Shown: positions 12,403 through 23,323 of the stretch, in pieces
Position numbering within the stretch: position 1 is the first letter of the stretch
Layout: each line of letters opens with the position of its first letter
NCBI GenBank assembly: GCA_004123355.1
Contig: SCHM01000001.1
Location: 8,690,193-8,754,192, forward strand
From: Amphirosellinia nigrospora
Lineage: Eukaryota > Ascomycota > Sordariomycetes > Xylariales > Xylariaceae
Direction of reading: 5' to 3'
DNA: 64,000 nt
Notes under the pieces: generated by a model
Database searches by the model: none
What the model was told of the DNA's origin: nothing
The model's input: the letters and a program-made list of their open reading frames with translations, nothing else
Translations under genes and position numbers: made by a program

Positions 12403-12854
12403 ATGGCGTCCGCTCTAGCCTGTCCCATCGTTGGCACGACCAATAGCACTCTTCCTCCTTCTCATCCTGACATCGACCTGTCCAAGCCTGGGCAGACATG
12501 TCCTGTCGTAGGGGCCAAGACGGAACATCATGGAAATCTACACAAGCATCCTTCTGCTCCTAGCAACCCTACCACCCAATCGACGGGCTCATCAGACGCA
12601 CAAGCCTGCCCAGTTCTGAAGAACGTCGTCAACGAGACCAAGAGCAAAGAGATGGACGATAAGATCTGCCCTGTAGTAGGGCCTGTGACAACTGTTCTTC
12701 CACCCGACCATCCCAGTACCGAGGGCAAGACGGACGAAGCTGAATGCCCGTCACCAAAGCGAAGGTCGGCCACCATAAGGATAAGGTGGTCGTGCACCCA
12801 TCCGTGAACGATGCTCATGGCGTATGCCCCGTCACTGGCGCAAAACAGGCATAA
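12403..12854 (+). CDS. Six-fold Cys-Pro (CPV/I) motif small protein
   Basis: Single-exon gene for a 150-residue hydrophilic protein with no domain I can name. CP dipeptides fall at residues 7, 33, 69, 89, 115 and 142, most as CPIVG, CPVVG or CPVTG. The two halves align: CPIVG...LPPSHP (7-22) matches CPVVG...LPPDHP (89-104), and CPVVGAKTEHH (33-43) matches CPVTKAKVGHH (115-125), so it arose by internal duplication. The first frame stops early at 12807; adding one C to the CCC run at 12746-12748 restores CPVTKAKVGHH and a total of exactly 151 codons. CP followed by Val or Ile resembles heme-regulatory motifs such as those of yeast Hap1, and His residues follow each main motif. Heme or metal binding is an inference only. 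No signal peptide or membrane segment is seen. Confidence 0.75.
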
Positions 12855-13808
12855 GCAGCAACGAGGCTGACACTGTACTGTACAATCTGTAAAGTAGTGC
12901 TGAGATATTGGGGGTTTTGGTTTCACTAAGGCCAGGGCTAGCTCTCTTCATATTGTTTCTTAGGGACACGGATGTATCTTCCGTTCAGTTCGTATGCGTA
13001 AGGCAGGATACAAATATTCTTCACACTTATCGAACGATCTATGATCTTTACAGTGATGATGCGTCCTCCTTGAATTATGTGCTATCAAGGCGTAGATTAT
13101 GCATGCCGATTATTTGAATAGAAATACCTGGACATGTATCTACACGTTTCGTTTCCATCTCGCCCACTACGATTTGACTAGGCCGCCTAGCAAGTAATTC
13201 ACCTACATTATCACCATCCTAACATACAACCACGCTTGAATTCAATAGCTCATTGTCAGGGTTGTTGGGCTGCACTGGCATACAGAATTAGCATAAATGT
13301 GCATACTGCACTCGTCCAAACTTCACCCTAGATTCTTCCCTCCTCCAAGCTTTAGTCTTGTATACTACCTACTATCGAGGCTATTAGTGTTGTACTTGAT
13401 CTACAGTAAATGCACTTCCCTCTTATGGCACTCATTGCTGAGCAAGGCTCCCGAGACAGGAAAAGTGAACAGCAAACCAAATATAGCTGGTGTGAGCTAG
13501 GTGTCCTTCATCTATCTACGTGGTTGCGTCTATACCATAAGACACCTAGTCTCGCAGTAGGCCCCATCAGGAGGCCGTGATCGGATAGTCATGATCCACC
13601 ACGCCGTCGATACACCGTGCTGACACCATCACTAACGAGGACTCTAGATCGAATATTCTGGGGTGCAACTCTGACATGGATATAACAGCAGATCCATCCT
13701 AATGTATACAGAAACCCAATAAAATGGATTCAATCCACTTACATTCTTTCAACCTTGGTTCCTTTCGCCTTTTCATGCTCAACCGTGCCAGTTGAGAGCG
13801 AGCAGAAG
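12855..13808. other. Intergenic
   Basis: About 950 bp with no supported gene. The 67-69 codon frames at 12908-13117 and 13297-13500 are rich in Leu, Ser and Tyr without motifs and look non-coding. It holds the 3' region of the Cys-Pro gene and the dehydrogenase promoter. Confidence 0.5.
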
Positions 13809-14979
13809 ATGGCGGAGATACAGAAATTACAAGACAAGTTCTCATCGGCAACCTACCCACCCGTACCCCGAACTGGGGCGCAGCGTTCACTAAGACCACC
13901 CGCTTCGACACCTACGCGTACATAGACCCCACAAAGCGGTCTAACTGTAGCGGCAAGACGGTGTTGATCACGGGAGGCAACAAGGGGATAGGATTCGGCG
14001 TGGCCCTTTCATATGCCAAGGCGGGTGCGTCGTACATTGCCATCACCTCTCGGTCTGAATTTCCAAGCGCCGTCATAGAGGAGATCAAGAATGTCGCCGT
14101 AGATGCCGGGCGGAATGCCGTGCCGGAGGTCCTCGCTTTGACTATGGACGTCACGGATAGCGCAAGCGTGAAAAAGGCTGCGCTGGATGTCGAGACGCAC
14201 TTTGGGCGGCTCGATATCCTCATCTGCAATGCTGGGTTCCTGGCGCGTTATGATAAGATCCTCGATAGCGACGAGGACGAGTGGTGGGAGAGCTTCAACG
14301 TCAATCTTCGCGGCGGGTATCTCGTCGCCAAGGCATTCCTGCCCCTGATGCTGTCGAAGGGAGGCGATAAAACCATTATTACTATATCGTCGACTGGCGC
14401 TTTGCATTTCTATCAGGGGGTAGTAGTTACCAGACTTCGAAATTTGCGTTGCTTAGGCTTATGGAGTTCATCATGGCCGAATATGCTGACCAGGTGCGTT
14501 TAATCAGTCGTTTAAGTTTTGAAGTTTGTTGTCCAAGGTCGTATCTTGCTGATATATGTTGCATAGGGATGCCTCGTTTATTCAGTACACCCAGGCGGGT
14601 AGGTGATTGTTGTACCTCATATACGAGCTTAAATAGTCCATAGCTCTCTTGAGCTTTCATGTAGATGCGTAGCTAACGACGTCACGAATAGCGTAGCAAC
14701 AGACTTGGCCAGCAGGCTACCACAAGATACGCAGAGTGAGCCTTCGCCCCTAATCTACGATGCTCTCTATCGTTCTATACTAATACAAGTGATGTTAATT
14801 CAGCCTGGCTCAAGTGTACCCCTGCTCTAGGCGGTGACACCATCGCGTTCTTGACAAGTGAACGGCAGGAATGGCTAGCGGGCAGATACTTAACTGCGAT
14901 GTGGGACATGGACGAATTTTTTGCGAAGAAACAGGAAATCATCGACCGCGATCTTCTTAAGATGAGACTGACATTTTAA
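13809..14979 (+). CDS. Short-chain dehydrogenase/reductase
   Basis: NAD(P)-dependent oxidoreductase of the classical SDR family. Four exons: 13809-14493, 14567-14598, 14692-14738 and 14804-14979. Adding one C near 13866 (run CCCC) and one G near 14417 (run GGGGG) gives 942 nt, exactly 314 codons (313 residues). Motifs: cofactor loop TGGNKGIG (about residue 50), NAG in LDILICNAGFLARYD, catalytic Ser in ITISSTGA, and YQTSK (YxxxK) directly after the second repair. The post-catalytic VHPGGVATDLASRL is typical of fungal SDRs. The gene ends 99 bp before the convergent HET gene stops. Substrate cannot be inferred. Confidence 0.88.
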
Positions 14980-15077
14980 GGGCAGCACCATATAGGCAAG
15001 CAATTTTGAAGATTTAGTCTAATAAGAACAACAGATGCGCAGTTTGAGCCATAAAACTTGTTAAGAGAAAGAAACGT

Positions 15078-17371
15078 TCAGTGCAGGCTAATCTCACCCA
15101 TTTCTAATAGTCCATCTCGTACCATCGTTGCCGTCTCTCCACTCATCAACCCATACACGAAGATCTCACCTATCAGCTTCCAGCCCGAGTCGACATGCCT
15201 AATGACGACGGGTGTGCTACATCCAGGTAAAACCGCAACGGTATCGCCATCCATTACAGCCGCCACCGTGAGCCCTAATCTTCCACTTCCAGTCACGGCG
15301 AGCCTCCTCCAGGCCAGCGCATTTGAGGCCCAGGACACGGCGTCACGCTCATCTAATTCGCTATGGTGCTCTACTACGTCGCTCTTTTTGTTACCGCCCC
15401 AAGCTTGGTTGGGACCCTTATAGCCGAGGAGATCACCGAGAAGATAACCTCCCGGCAAGAGCAACTTCAAGTTCCGCAGTGCAAAGCTATGGAGCCCGAA
15501 ATTGATACCTGAACCGACCATCTCACTCGTGCCATAGCGAGCCCACCGTCTTTGTTCGATGAGTAGGCGCCACGATGGGGGGGCTTGTTGCCATTGCTTG
15601 TACTATCGGCTATGATAGTGCGCCAGAACGCTTCCTTAAGGCCGGCAAGATCACCATACATATTAGGGATGGACGCAGCCGACGGTACATTGTGTGGGTA
15701 AGATTCGTTAGCTTCGAGAATGTTGAATGCAGAGAGATTGCATATGGTATCAACAAAAATAGCTTGTAAAGATAACACACCATCAGAGAATCTGACATCC
15801 TGAGCTGGTAAGCCATGATGCGCCTGGTAGTCGCGCGGCAATCGAGCAAGGGGGGCGCATTTACAGGCCCAGCATACGGCCCACGACGGCAAATTATGCG
15901 GGCAAGCAGTCGCAACCTCTTTGTAGCGGGCATTGACAAATCGTCGCAGCCACAGAGGGTTATCGACGTTGAACCAGGAAAGCATGACCGGCTCGACGGG
16001 TGAATGGACGAGACGAAGGATGTCAAGTCCATTACTCATGATGATTTTCCGTGTGAAGTCGGTATACACTTTGGTCAAGTCTAGATGGTAATCCGGAGAC
16101 ATTGTTACCAGCTGGCTCACACCAGGAATGCCAAGTATGCCGTAAACCTTGTCGCGAATATCCGACGCTTGAGCCTGGCGCGCCAATTCGAACGATGGGA
16201 GGGCGAATTCTACGCCTTGGCCCGTGTTCCCTTGTAAATGTTTGATATGGATCAAGTGCTTCCATTGTTGCCCTGGAGTTGCGTGTCGCTGCTCGAGTCG
16301 TCTGTCGAGTGTTAGAGTAGTGGTGCGATGGTCTATATCGTCACCACTCGTCGCCATGTTCTCTAAGATGGTGCCTTCACTCTGGTTGATGGCTTCACAT
16401 GCGATCCATACCTCGCGCAAAGGTATGGCATGGTTACCCCAAAGGACGGGAGTGTCCACTTTAGCCATGGCAAGCTCTTGGAGAATCCAAAGACGATGCC
16501 AGTAGTCACATGCGAAAAATGATCGAAGCGCAGAAAACACTGCATCGCACCAGGGCAACAGATACGGATCTAGTATTATTGGTGCTGCATCATACACAGA
16601 ATGCGGTATACCGTACTCAGCAGCGAACTCTCTGAGCTTGTCGCCGGAACCTATGCCGCGAGCGAGCCATGCCAAGGCTGTGTATGCTAGAGTTGTTGAT
16701 TCCGTCGTTGGACCGAGCCATACCACAACTTGCCATGCTGAGGCGTAAATGGAACTCATAATGCGCACTTGCTGCTCGCGTTCATCGAGGTCGCCTTGGT
16801 TGATACATAATGCATCGATCCACAGGCGAATACCACGTTGAACCCACGACGACTTCCGTAATTCAAGGAGCGCTGCGTACAGATTCGGTCTGACATCTAT
16901 CTTAATCCCGTTTACGAGAATTGCGCGGTGATCCTCATCCGGTCCCCATGCGTAAGAAAGCGCGATATACTTGTGCGAAAGGGAATGTGAAGTTCTCAAA
17001 GTCGTCTCGTCCGCCTCATCGGTAACGGTGTTCCGAGCTATATGTGCCTCGAGTGATTCCACGTAGCTTTTCCAAGAACGTTCGGGTGCTCCTATTAGCT
17101 TGTGTCGTCTCTTTGGTTTGAACAAGCTCGAGAAGTCGAATTGAGTCTGGTTAAACCCGGGCCATCGACCATCACTAGTAGATTCGGGCTCTTCCCGTAG
17201 CCCTAGCTGGATATCACTTAGGGGTACAGTCCGCAATTCGCAGCTAATGAGAGGTATGTCATCTTGATCGGTCTGAGTTGCATATTGTAATGTTAGGAGA
17301 CGAATCTCGCCTCTCGCTAATGGATTATAAAGCGATTGATTTGTATGGCTTGTATTCACGTTCATGTTCAC
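15078..17371 (-). CDS. HET-domain (heterokaryon incompatibility-type) protein
   Basis: Member of the HET family (PF06985-type), whose founders trigger cell death after fusion of unlike hyphae; most paralogues have no known role. It appears intronless. The HET core shows YIALSYAWGPDEDH (about residue 137), LWIDALCINQGDLDEREQQV (about residue 187) and VVVWLGP. The main frame stops at 15467, but a second frame reads to 15078 with the normal family C-terminus: RRWARYGTSEMVGSG, GDTVAVLPGCSTPVVIR and WKLIGEIFVYGLM. One extra C in the seven-C run at about 15577-15583 joins them, giving 2295 nt, exactly 765 codons. The protein is therefore probably whole, 764 residues. Confidence 0.9.
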
Positions 17372-19686
17372 TTATTGCCAAAGTCTACAACATTTTCTAA
17401 CTGGCAGAAATAGCTCTCAGAATACGTATCTTCATACGTAGCATTGGGATTAGGCCATATTTGGAAGGCGTCTGACAACTCCATCACTATCTAATACACT
17501 GTAACTACTGATTGCACAGGCTACCCTTGAAGACAGATCCGGGTTTAATTTTTAATGGGGTTTTAGTTAGCCGTGGTCTATTTCGGCTCTCCGGCTCATA
17601 GTATAGAAGCGAGCTTGGCATTGGAAGTATGCTGTCGATCAGGCAACTGTCAACGGGACTGGCCTTACCTCTTGCTGGTATTAACCTCTAGAAATAATAA
17701 TTGTTACAAGACGATGGACTTGTGGGACGCGGTAGGGGGCCATATCGAAGGCACAATGTATAAATGTCTTGCGAGGTAGGGACATAATAGTGTACAGCAT
17801 ATTATAACAGGGTATGGTGAAGCCCCGCTGGCGCTGTTGCTACAATTGGGTTAGCACATTAGCATGTTTACTGAAGGACTATTCTATCTACATTGATACT
17901 TGGTAAGTGCAGAGATCTCTCCAATGCAACTTCACCTTCTTACTGTTCTAGTGTACAATTCTATATTTATTTATGAGTATCCTCGTTTATGTTGAGTAAT
18001 ACCTAAGTAATAAACGAATAATCGGGAGCTATATCTCTAAAATGTCTAATGGTGTTTGATGTTTAGAAAGGAGGAGGGGGCGAGTACGTGACGAGGTTAT
18101 TGATGGCTAGACCTATTAAAGATCGTATATTGCTATATCCTACCATGATTAGAAGCACATCGTAATTTGAAAAAACATAGGCACTCAGGCAGCTAGATAC
18201 CTGGATATAAATGGATTAGATACCACGGGGTCTAGACTTGCTTTTGCTGCAAGTTACAGATGCGATTGTACAGGTATAAAAGAGCCTGTAAAGTTAGTCA
18301 GTTGTGTCTAAATATGAGGATAGTTTCGAAGAATTAAGCACCTCCGTCGACGTAGATGGAGTAATTTAGAAGCTTGTCAGAGCGGAGGTAGTTATAAAAA
18401 ACTCTGCTTGATGAGTTAGATTGGAAAGTTCGAAACAATTCATCGCACACATCCGTCAGTCGAGCGCAATGAGGGCGGAGCGGTTCAAGACAGATGCAAG
18501 AAGAATCCCAGCAAATAATCACACTATAAGTTAACCATAAGCCTACATACCAACCTTCATCATACCTCACTGGAAGGATGAGCTCGGAAATTATTAGACT
18601 CACAAATTTTGAACGGCGGTGGCGGTCATGGAATGTCTAGCTAATCTCTAGGGTTTAACATTCGGTCTTAAGTCAGGTAACACAGATGGTGTACGATTTA
18701 TGGCGGAATAGTCGTAGTAATGCTTCGTCGTCCAGTATATCAGTTACCGGACGACTCACATCCTCAGTCTTGATCCTCAACTTAACATGAGGTAAGCCGG
18801 TTAAGAGCGAAGCACCGCAGCGCAGGATCCGGTGGCTTCGTTTGGTAGTGCTGCTTGTCTTCACACACGGCTCGATGCAACAGGTGCACTCCCAGGCGCA
18901 GTCTCGCTAAACGCTGCTTCGCTTGCAATAAGACATTAATTTGAAGCTCGTAGGAGATGAACAGATGGAATAATACAAGAAGCCACTTGAAGAACATGGT
19001 AACGGTAACGTAGGTTCTTGACGTTACCGTCCACCTTGGTACCCCGCCCCGATATGAAACCCACCAAGACGTAACTGCATCAGTAACTAACAAATCCATT
19101 TGAGGATAAAGAGTCTTCAAACTTTCAAATTATATACACGGAGATAGATGATACTTTTGGTATGTATGTGAACGAATGTTAGACGGTATGTAGGCTCTTG
19201 CTAGCTAGCAAGGGCTTTACAGTATCGATTACTTAATGAACGGGTAAAAGTGGGTTACGTGACACAGAGGTAACCATAGGCAGGTATTCTCTTTCCGCCA
19301 CGCTGGATTTAGTCTTCCTCCTCCTACACGTTGCCGCTAGACACCCATCGCCTTCTAACATTTCGGGTCATCACCAACATTGGGTTCTTACTGTAGGTAG
19401 CTAGCTACCTAGCGCTACCTTCTTCGCCCGGGTACCCATCCACGGACGGGCGTTGACGTGGAAAGGCGACCGACCCCATACGACTACCGCAACCAACGAG
19501 GGGTGGAAGACAGAAAAAAAGAAGAGGCAGAGCAAAACGAGCCGAGACAAACATCAGAGATCGGTCCCATGACGTCTCCCATCCTCGATCACTAAGAACG
19601 ATTCAGCACCAAAAAAGCCCTCTCGCGTCTCATATCAATTCCCTCGCGGTGTTGTCATCGGCCGCGATGACCCTCGAGCTCTCGGC
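17372..19686. other. Gene-poor intergenic region
   Basis: 2.3 kb with no recognisable gene. The first 1.2 kb is AT-rich with many in-frame stops and could be decayed repeat DNA, though I see no terminal repeats or transposase remnants. The last 350 bp before 19687 are CT- and purine-rich, as in fungal promoters and leaders. A 10-bp inverted repeat lies at 19002-19030. Confidence 0.5.
19002..19030. repeat. 10-bp perfect inverted repeat
   Basis: ACGGTAACGT at 19002-19011 is mirrored by ACGTTACCGT at 19021-19030 with a 9-nt loop. It may be a hairpin or a dimer-binding site. It lies about 660 bp upstream of the ZZ/EF-hand gene. Function unknown. Confidence 0.6.
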
Positions 19687-22581
19687 ATGGCGTCGTCCTC
19701 GTCGTCCACAGTAGCTGCATCGACAATAACCCGCCCGAGAATAGCTATCGCCCTCGCCTCTGCTGCTGCTGCAGTTTCCTTAGGGTACTACTACTATCGT
19801 CAATACTCGGCCGGACAGCTAGATTTCGACGCACCTGGTTCAAGTTCGGGCACTGCTTCACGTCTTCATCGGCGTAATGCATTGCGACGCCCGCGCCGCG
19901 ATCAGCGACAAGATGACTCGTCTGGCTCCGAGTCCCACGGCGATGATCAAGTCGATGCTACCACTTTCGAAGCCCTGGACGATGCCGCCCCCCTACCTAA
20001 CGGTCCTACCACTCTGCAGGACGAGCAAACCGGCGACTGGTACAACGATCCCTCGAACAACCGCAATAACCGCACAGGCGAAAACATAGTAACTCTGTTG
20101 TTTCGGGTATCCGAAGACAATGCGCGGCGCAATGCCTACGTTCACCGTGGCTGTTTGTGCAACGGATGTGGCATGCTACCTATCCGCGGCATTCGTTATC
20201 GCTGTGCCAACTGTCCTGACTTTGATCTTTGTGAGATGTGCGAATCTCAAGGCTCCCATAATAAAGCCCACGTCTTCTACAAAGTCAAAGTCCCCGTGCC
20301 CTCATCTGCCGCAAGACACGTACAACCCCCATGGTACCCCGGAGACCCTAACAACGTCGCGCAAACTCTACCAAGGCATCTGCTTGCCAAGTGGTCCCAC
20401 GAGACCGGCTTTGAGCGTGTGGAGCTAGATGCTCTCTGGGAGCAGTGGACCTTTATGGCGAACACCGAGTGGAGGGAGGATCCCAACCAGCTCTGCCTTG
20501 CCATGGACCGCAAAACCTTTGAGCGTTGTCTGGTGCCCTCTGCCGGCTATCGTCACCCCGCCCCTAACCTAATTCACGATCGCATGTTTTCATTCTACGA
20601 TACCAACCACGACGACCTCATTGGTTTTGAAGAGTATCTGCACGGCGTTTCATACAAGAGACGGAAGGATAAGCTGAAGAGGACCTTTGATGGCTACGAT
20701 ATAGACGGCGATGGTTATGTCAGCCGTCGCGACTTCTTGCGTATGTTTCGCGCCTATTACGTATCCTACAAGCAGATGCACCGGGACACTGTCGAAGGCT
20801 TGGACGATTATATGATGACGAACGCCGAGGTACAGCAGCTTGTTAACGGTCGACAACCCATCAGTAGTTTATTCGGCAGAGACCAGAGAATTCCTGATGC
20901 TGAAGGCGGTCGACTAATGGAAGGCAAAGTTTTTCGATCCAGCGGTGACGTTGAGGTTCTCGATGGCAAAGGAGCGGTTAGCGAAGACAAACCTGACGCA
21001 TCTAGTCGTGAGGATATCCTTCGAGACCTGTTCACTCGAAATAGCAACCAGAGTCTCTTTACCGAATCTTTTGGATCGTCTTCTCGCAGGCCTCAATCTC
21101 CCACGCGAGATAACCAGTACTGGTCAGGAATCCTTAACCCCCCTCGAAGTACGGTCGATCTTGCTGCTTTGCTCTCTGGCGATCACGGCCAGCTCGATGA
21201 TATCCTCGATTCCATTCGCAATCAAGGACAAAGGGTCTTTCTAGCCGACGACGATGAGACAAGCTCCTCTGATGAAGACTATCAAAGTACTCCTGAAGAT
21301 CGATTGGATGATGAGGGAGAAGTGAATTATCGCTCTAATGATGAGAACGCAAATCCTGCCGTATCTCCGGGGTTACCTGATGCTCAAGAATTTATCAACG
21401 CGCTTCCAAATGAGATACAACTACAACCTGAACGCGATATGTTTGTCAATCCACAGCAAATAAATTTCGATAAGCGGAAGCGAGTAATTGCACGGAAGCA
21501 GCTATACGAGCGATGGAAACGCCGCCAATTCTATCTAGACGAGGAAGAGGGAGGCATGCCGCCTCAAGGTTGGCGTGATGAGCAAGACATTCTAGCCAAT
21601 GTGAATGACACTATAGAAGCCTCAAAGTCAGCCCCGCCCCTTCTATCTCCCAGGTCACGATCATCATCTAAAGTGCGCTTCGCTGAGGATACTGATGACT
21701 TCGAAACAAGGTCAAATCATTCTACCTCTTCGCGTAGTGTGCCGGAGCGTTGGGGTGGCATAGAGATCCCCGATGCCGAGCGAGATGCCGGGAAAGAAAT
21801 ATTGTATCAAATAACTCAGCAAGCCTTTAATGAATTGTTGGATACGCTTTTTAAGCAGAAGGAAGATTACGCGGTACTCGCGGCCGAAAGCAAGGAGCAG
21901 CGAGAGAAACACCGTCACATTCTCGATGATTTCAAACCTGAGGACCTAGATCAAGAGTACGAGGAGTCTCTAGAACTACCCGTGTCCCGGCAGTCACCCA
22001 TGAGACAATCGATCCCGCAGCAGAGCCTCGATGAGTTACTATCCAGCAGCGGTTATACAGTGCGAGACACGGGAACTACTAACGGAGGACGCGCACAGGA
22101 GACAGTTAACGGTCAAAGCCAGAATATGGAACAGGATTTGCAAAATGACCAAGCTACAAGCAGTCCGCCAGCAGCAGCGTCTCCTGATAATCTTGCCTCG
22201 ACTATCCCCCAATCTCATGATCCCACGATGCCACAATTCATGCCCAATAGTGCACCAACGGATGTTCGCCACAGCCCTGCGCAAATACCAGATAATGATG
22301 ACCAAGAGACATCAAAAACAGCCAAAATTCACCAAGGAGCGCCGTCTATCCTAGAACCCCATAACCCCAAAGTAGATACACCGAGTCAGATCTCTAAGTT
22401 AGCATTAGGAACGTGGAAACGCCTCGACCTAGCCGAAAAAGAAGCGAAGGAACGAGGTGGATGGGGTCGCCTAAGCTACGCAGAATTTGAGGAAATATAT
22501 AGGGAACATGAGTTCCAGGAGGGTTCCAAGAACCGATTAGCTTATCTGGGTAGTTGGATCGACTTCTGCATCCCATCATAG
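19687..22581 (+). CDS. ZZ zinc finger / EF-hand protein with N-terminal membrane segment
   Basis: Intronless gene for 964 residues, frame fully intact. Domains in order: a hydrophobic segment at about residues 17-38 (ALASAAAAVSLGYYYY) that may anchor the protein; a ZZ-type zinc finger at about 154-200, with CNGCG, YRCANC and DLCEMC as ligand groups; two EF-hand loops at about 304 (DTNHDDLIGFEE) and 337 (DIDGDGYVSRRD), both with good calcium-ligand spacing; then a long acidic, Ser/Asp-rich disordered region with a charged stretch near 600 (KRKRVIARKQLYERWKRR), a possible helix near 700-760, and an ordered C-terminus. ZZ fingers bind zinc and protein partners; EF-hands suggest calcium control. 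I know of no assigned function for this combination in fungi. The start is the first ATG of the frame, and the anchor depends on it. Confidence 0.9.
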   Translation: MASSSSSTVAASTITRPRIAIALASAAAAVSLGYYYYRQYSAGQLDFDAPGSSSGTASRLHRRNALRRPRRDQRQDDSSGSESHGDDQVDATTFEALDDAAPLPNGPTTLQDEQTGDWYNDPSNNRNNRTGENIVTLLFRVSEDNARRNAYVHRGCLCNGCGMLPIRGIRYRCANCPDFDLCEMCESQGSHNKAHVFYKVKVPVPSSAARHVQPPWYPGDPNNVAQTLPRHLLAKWSHETGFERVELDALWEQWTFMANTEWREDPNQLCLAMDRKTFERCLVPSAGYRHPAPNLIHDRMFSFYDTNHDDLIGFEEYLHGVSYKRRKDKLKRTFDGYDIDGDGYVSRRDFLRMFRAYYVSYKQMHRDTVEGLDDYMMTNAEVQQLVNGRQPISSLFGRDQRIPDAEGGRLMEGKVFRSSGDVEVLDGKGAVSEDKPDASSREDILRDLFTRNSNQSLFTESFGSSSRRPQSPTRDNQYWSGILNPPRSTVDLAALLSGDHGQLDDILDSIRNQGQRVFLADDDETSSSDEDYQSTPEDRLDDEGEVNYRSNDENANPAVSPGLPDAQEFINALPNEIQLQPERDMFVNPQQINFDKRKRVIARKQLYERWKRRQFYLDEEEGGMPPQGWRDEQDILANVNDTIEASKSAPPLLSPRSRSSSKVRFAEDTDDFETRSNHSTSSRSVPERWGGIEIPDAERDAGKEILYQITQQAFNELLDTLFKQKEDYAVLAAESKEQREKHRHILDDFKPEDLDQEYEESLELPVSRQSPMRQSIPQQSLDELLSSSGYTVRDTGTTNGGRAQETVNGQSQNMEQDLQNDQATSSPPAAASPDNLASTIPQSHDPTMPQFMPNSAPTDVRHSPAQIPDNDDQETSKTAKIHQGAPSILEPHNPKVDTPSQISKLALGTWKRLDLAEKEAKERGGWGRLSYAEFEEIYREHEFQEGSKNRLAYLGSWIDFCIPS

Positions 22582-23323
22582 ATTACATTAACAGGCGATG
22601 GGGCTCGATGTTAATCAGATCGTACTAAGCCATTTTGTGTAGTGTACGAAGCTAGCCCCCAGTGTTTGTCTGAGAGATTCGCAGTTAACAGCTTCAGACT
22701 TGCTAGCTAGAGTCAGAAGTGTGTGCTACCTGAGCACGGGCAGACAGTATGCTTGAACCATTGTATAAAAACTTGTATGAGGCTTCAGAAAGCATCATGG
22801 ATTTTGGTATCATCATCTAAAGAAAAAGGCAACGTCTAGACACTTACCCTACAACGCCCTAGTGTTCTCAATTTGGCTTAGTATTGGTGTTAACTTCATA
22901 GACTTTACCAACACACAATGTATATAATTACTAAGACGTATCCCAGTAGGTGTATACGATGCTAGATAATCAGCGAATCCTCTCGGGGTTAAGTTTTAGC
23001 GAAGCTCTTGGTTAGGCCGAAGCATGGTACGCACATGGTAGATAGGAATGGTATGATGTGACGCCCCAACGGCACAGCAGCCGGACCAGCACCCGCAATG
23101 TCGTAATGGCGCAATGGATTGATAATGTATACCGGTCGAAGGCTAATTTCTAATGTTGATGCTGGCATTATATTTCTCTCGAGATTAATAATTAACCATT
23201 TCATATTATCGCCGATATAGGCCTACATATAGCCTTAGTTGGTTCCCCTCGTCATATAGTTACAAATCAATCTTCTTCATATATCTTTACACTGTCTACA
23301 GATTCAATCGACCTGAAGCCACA
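22582..23323. other. Intergenic
   Basis: About 740 bp between two plus-strand genes. No gene or structured element is evident. Confidence 0.5.

Noticed and set aside
17372-19686. Possible transposon relic
   Set aside because: AT-rich and gene-poor, but no terminal repeats, target-site duplication or transposase fragments could be seen.
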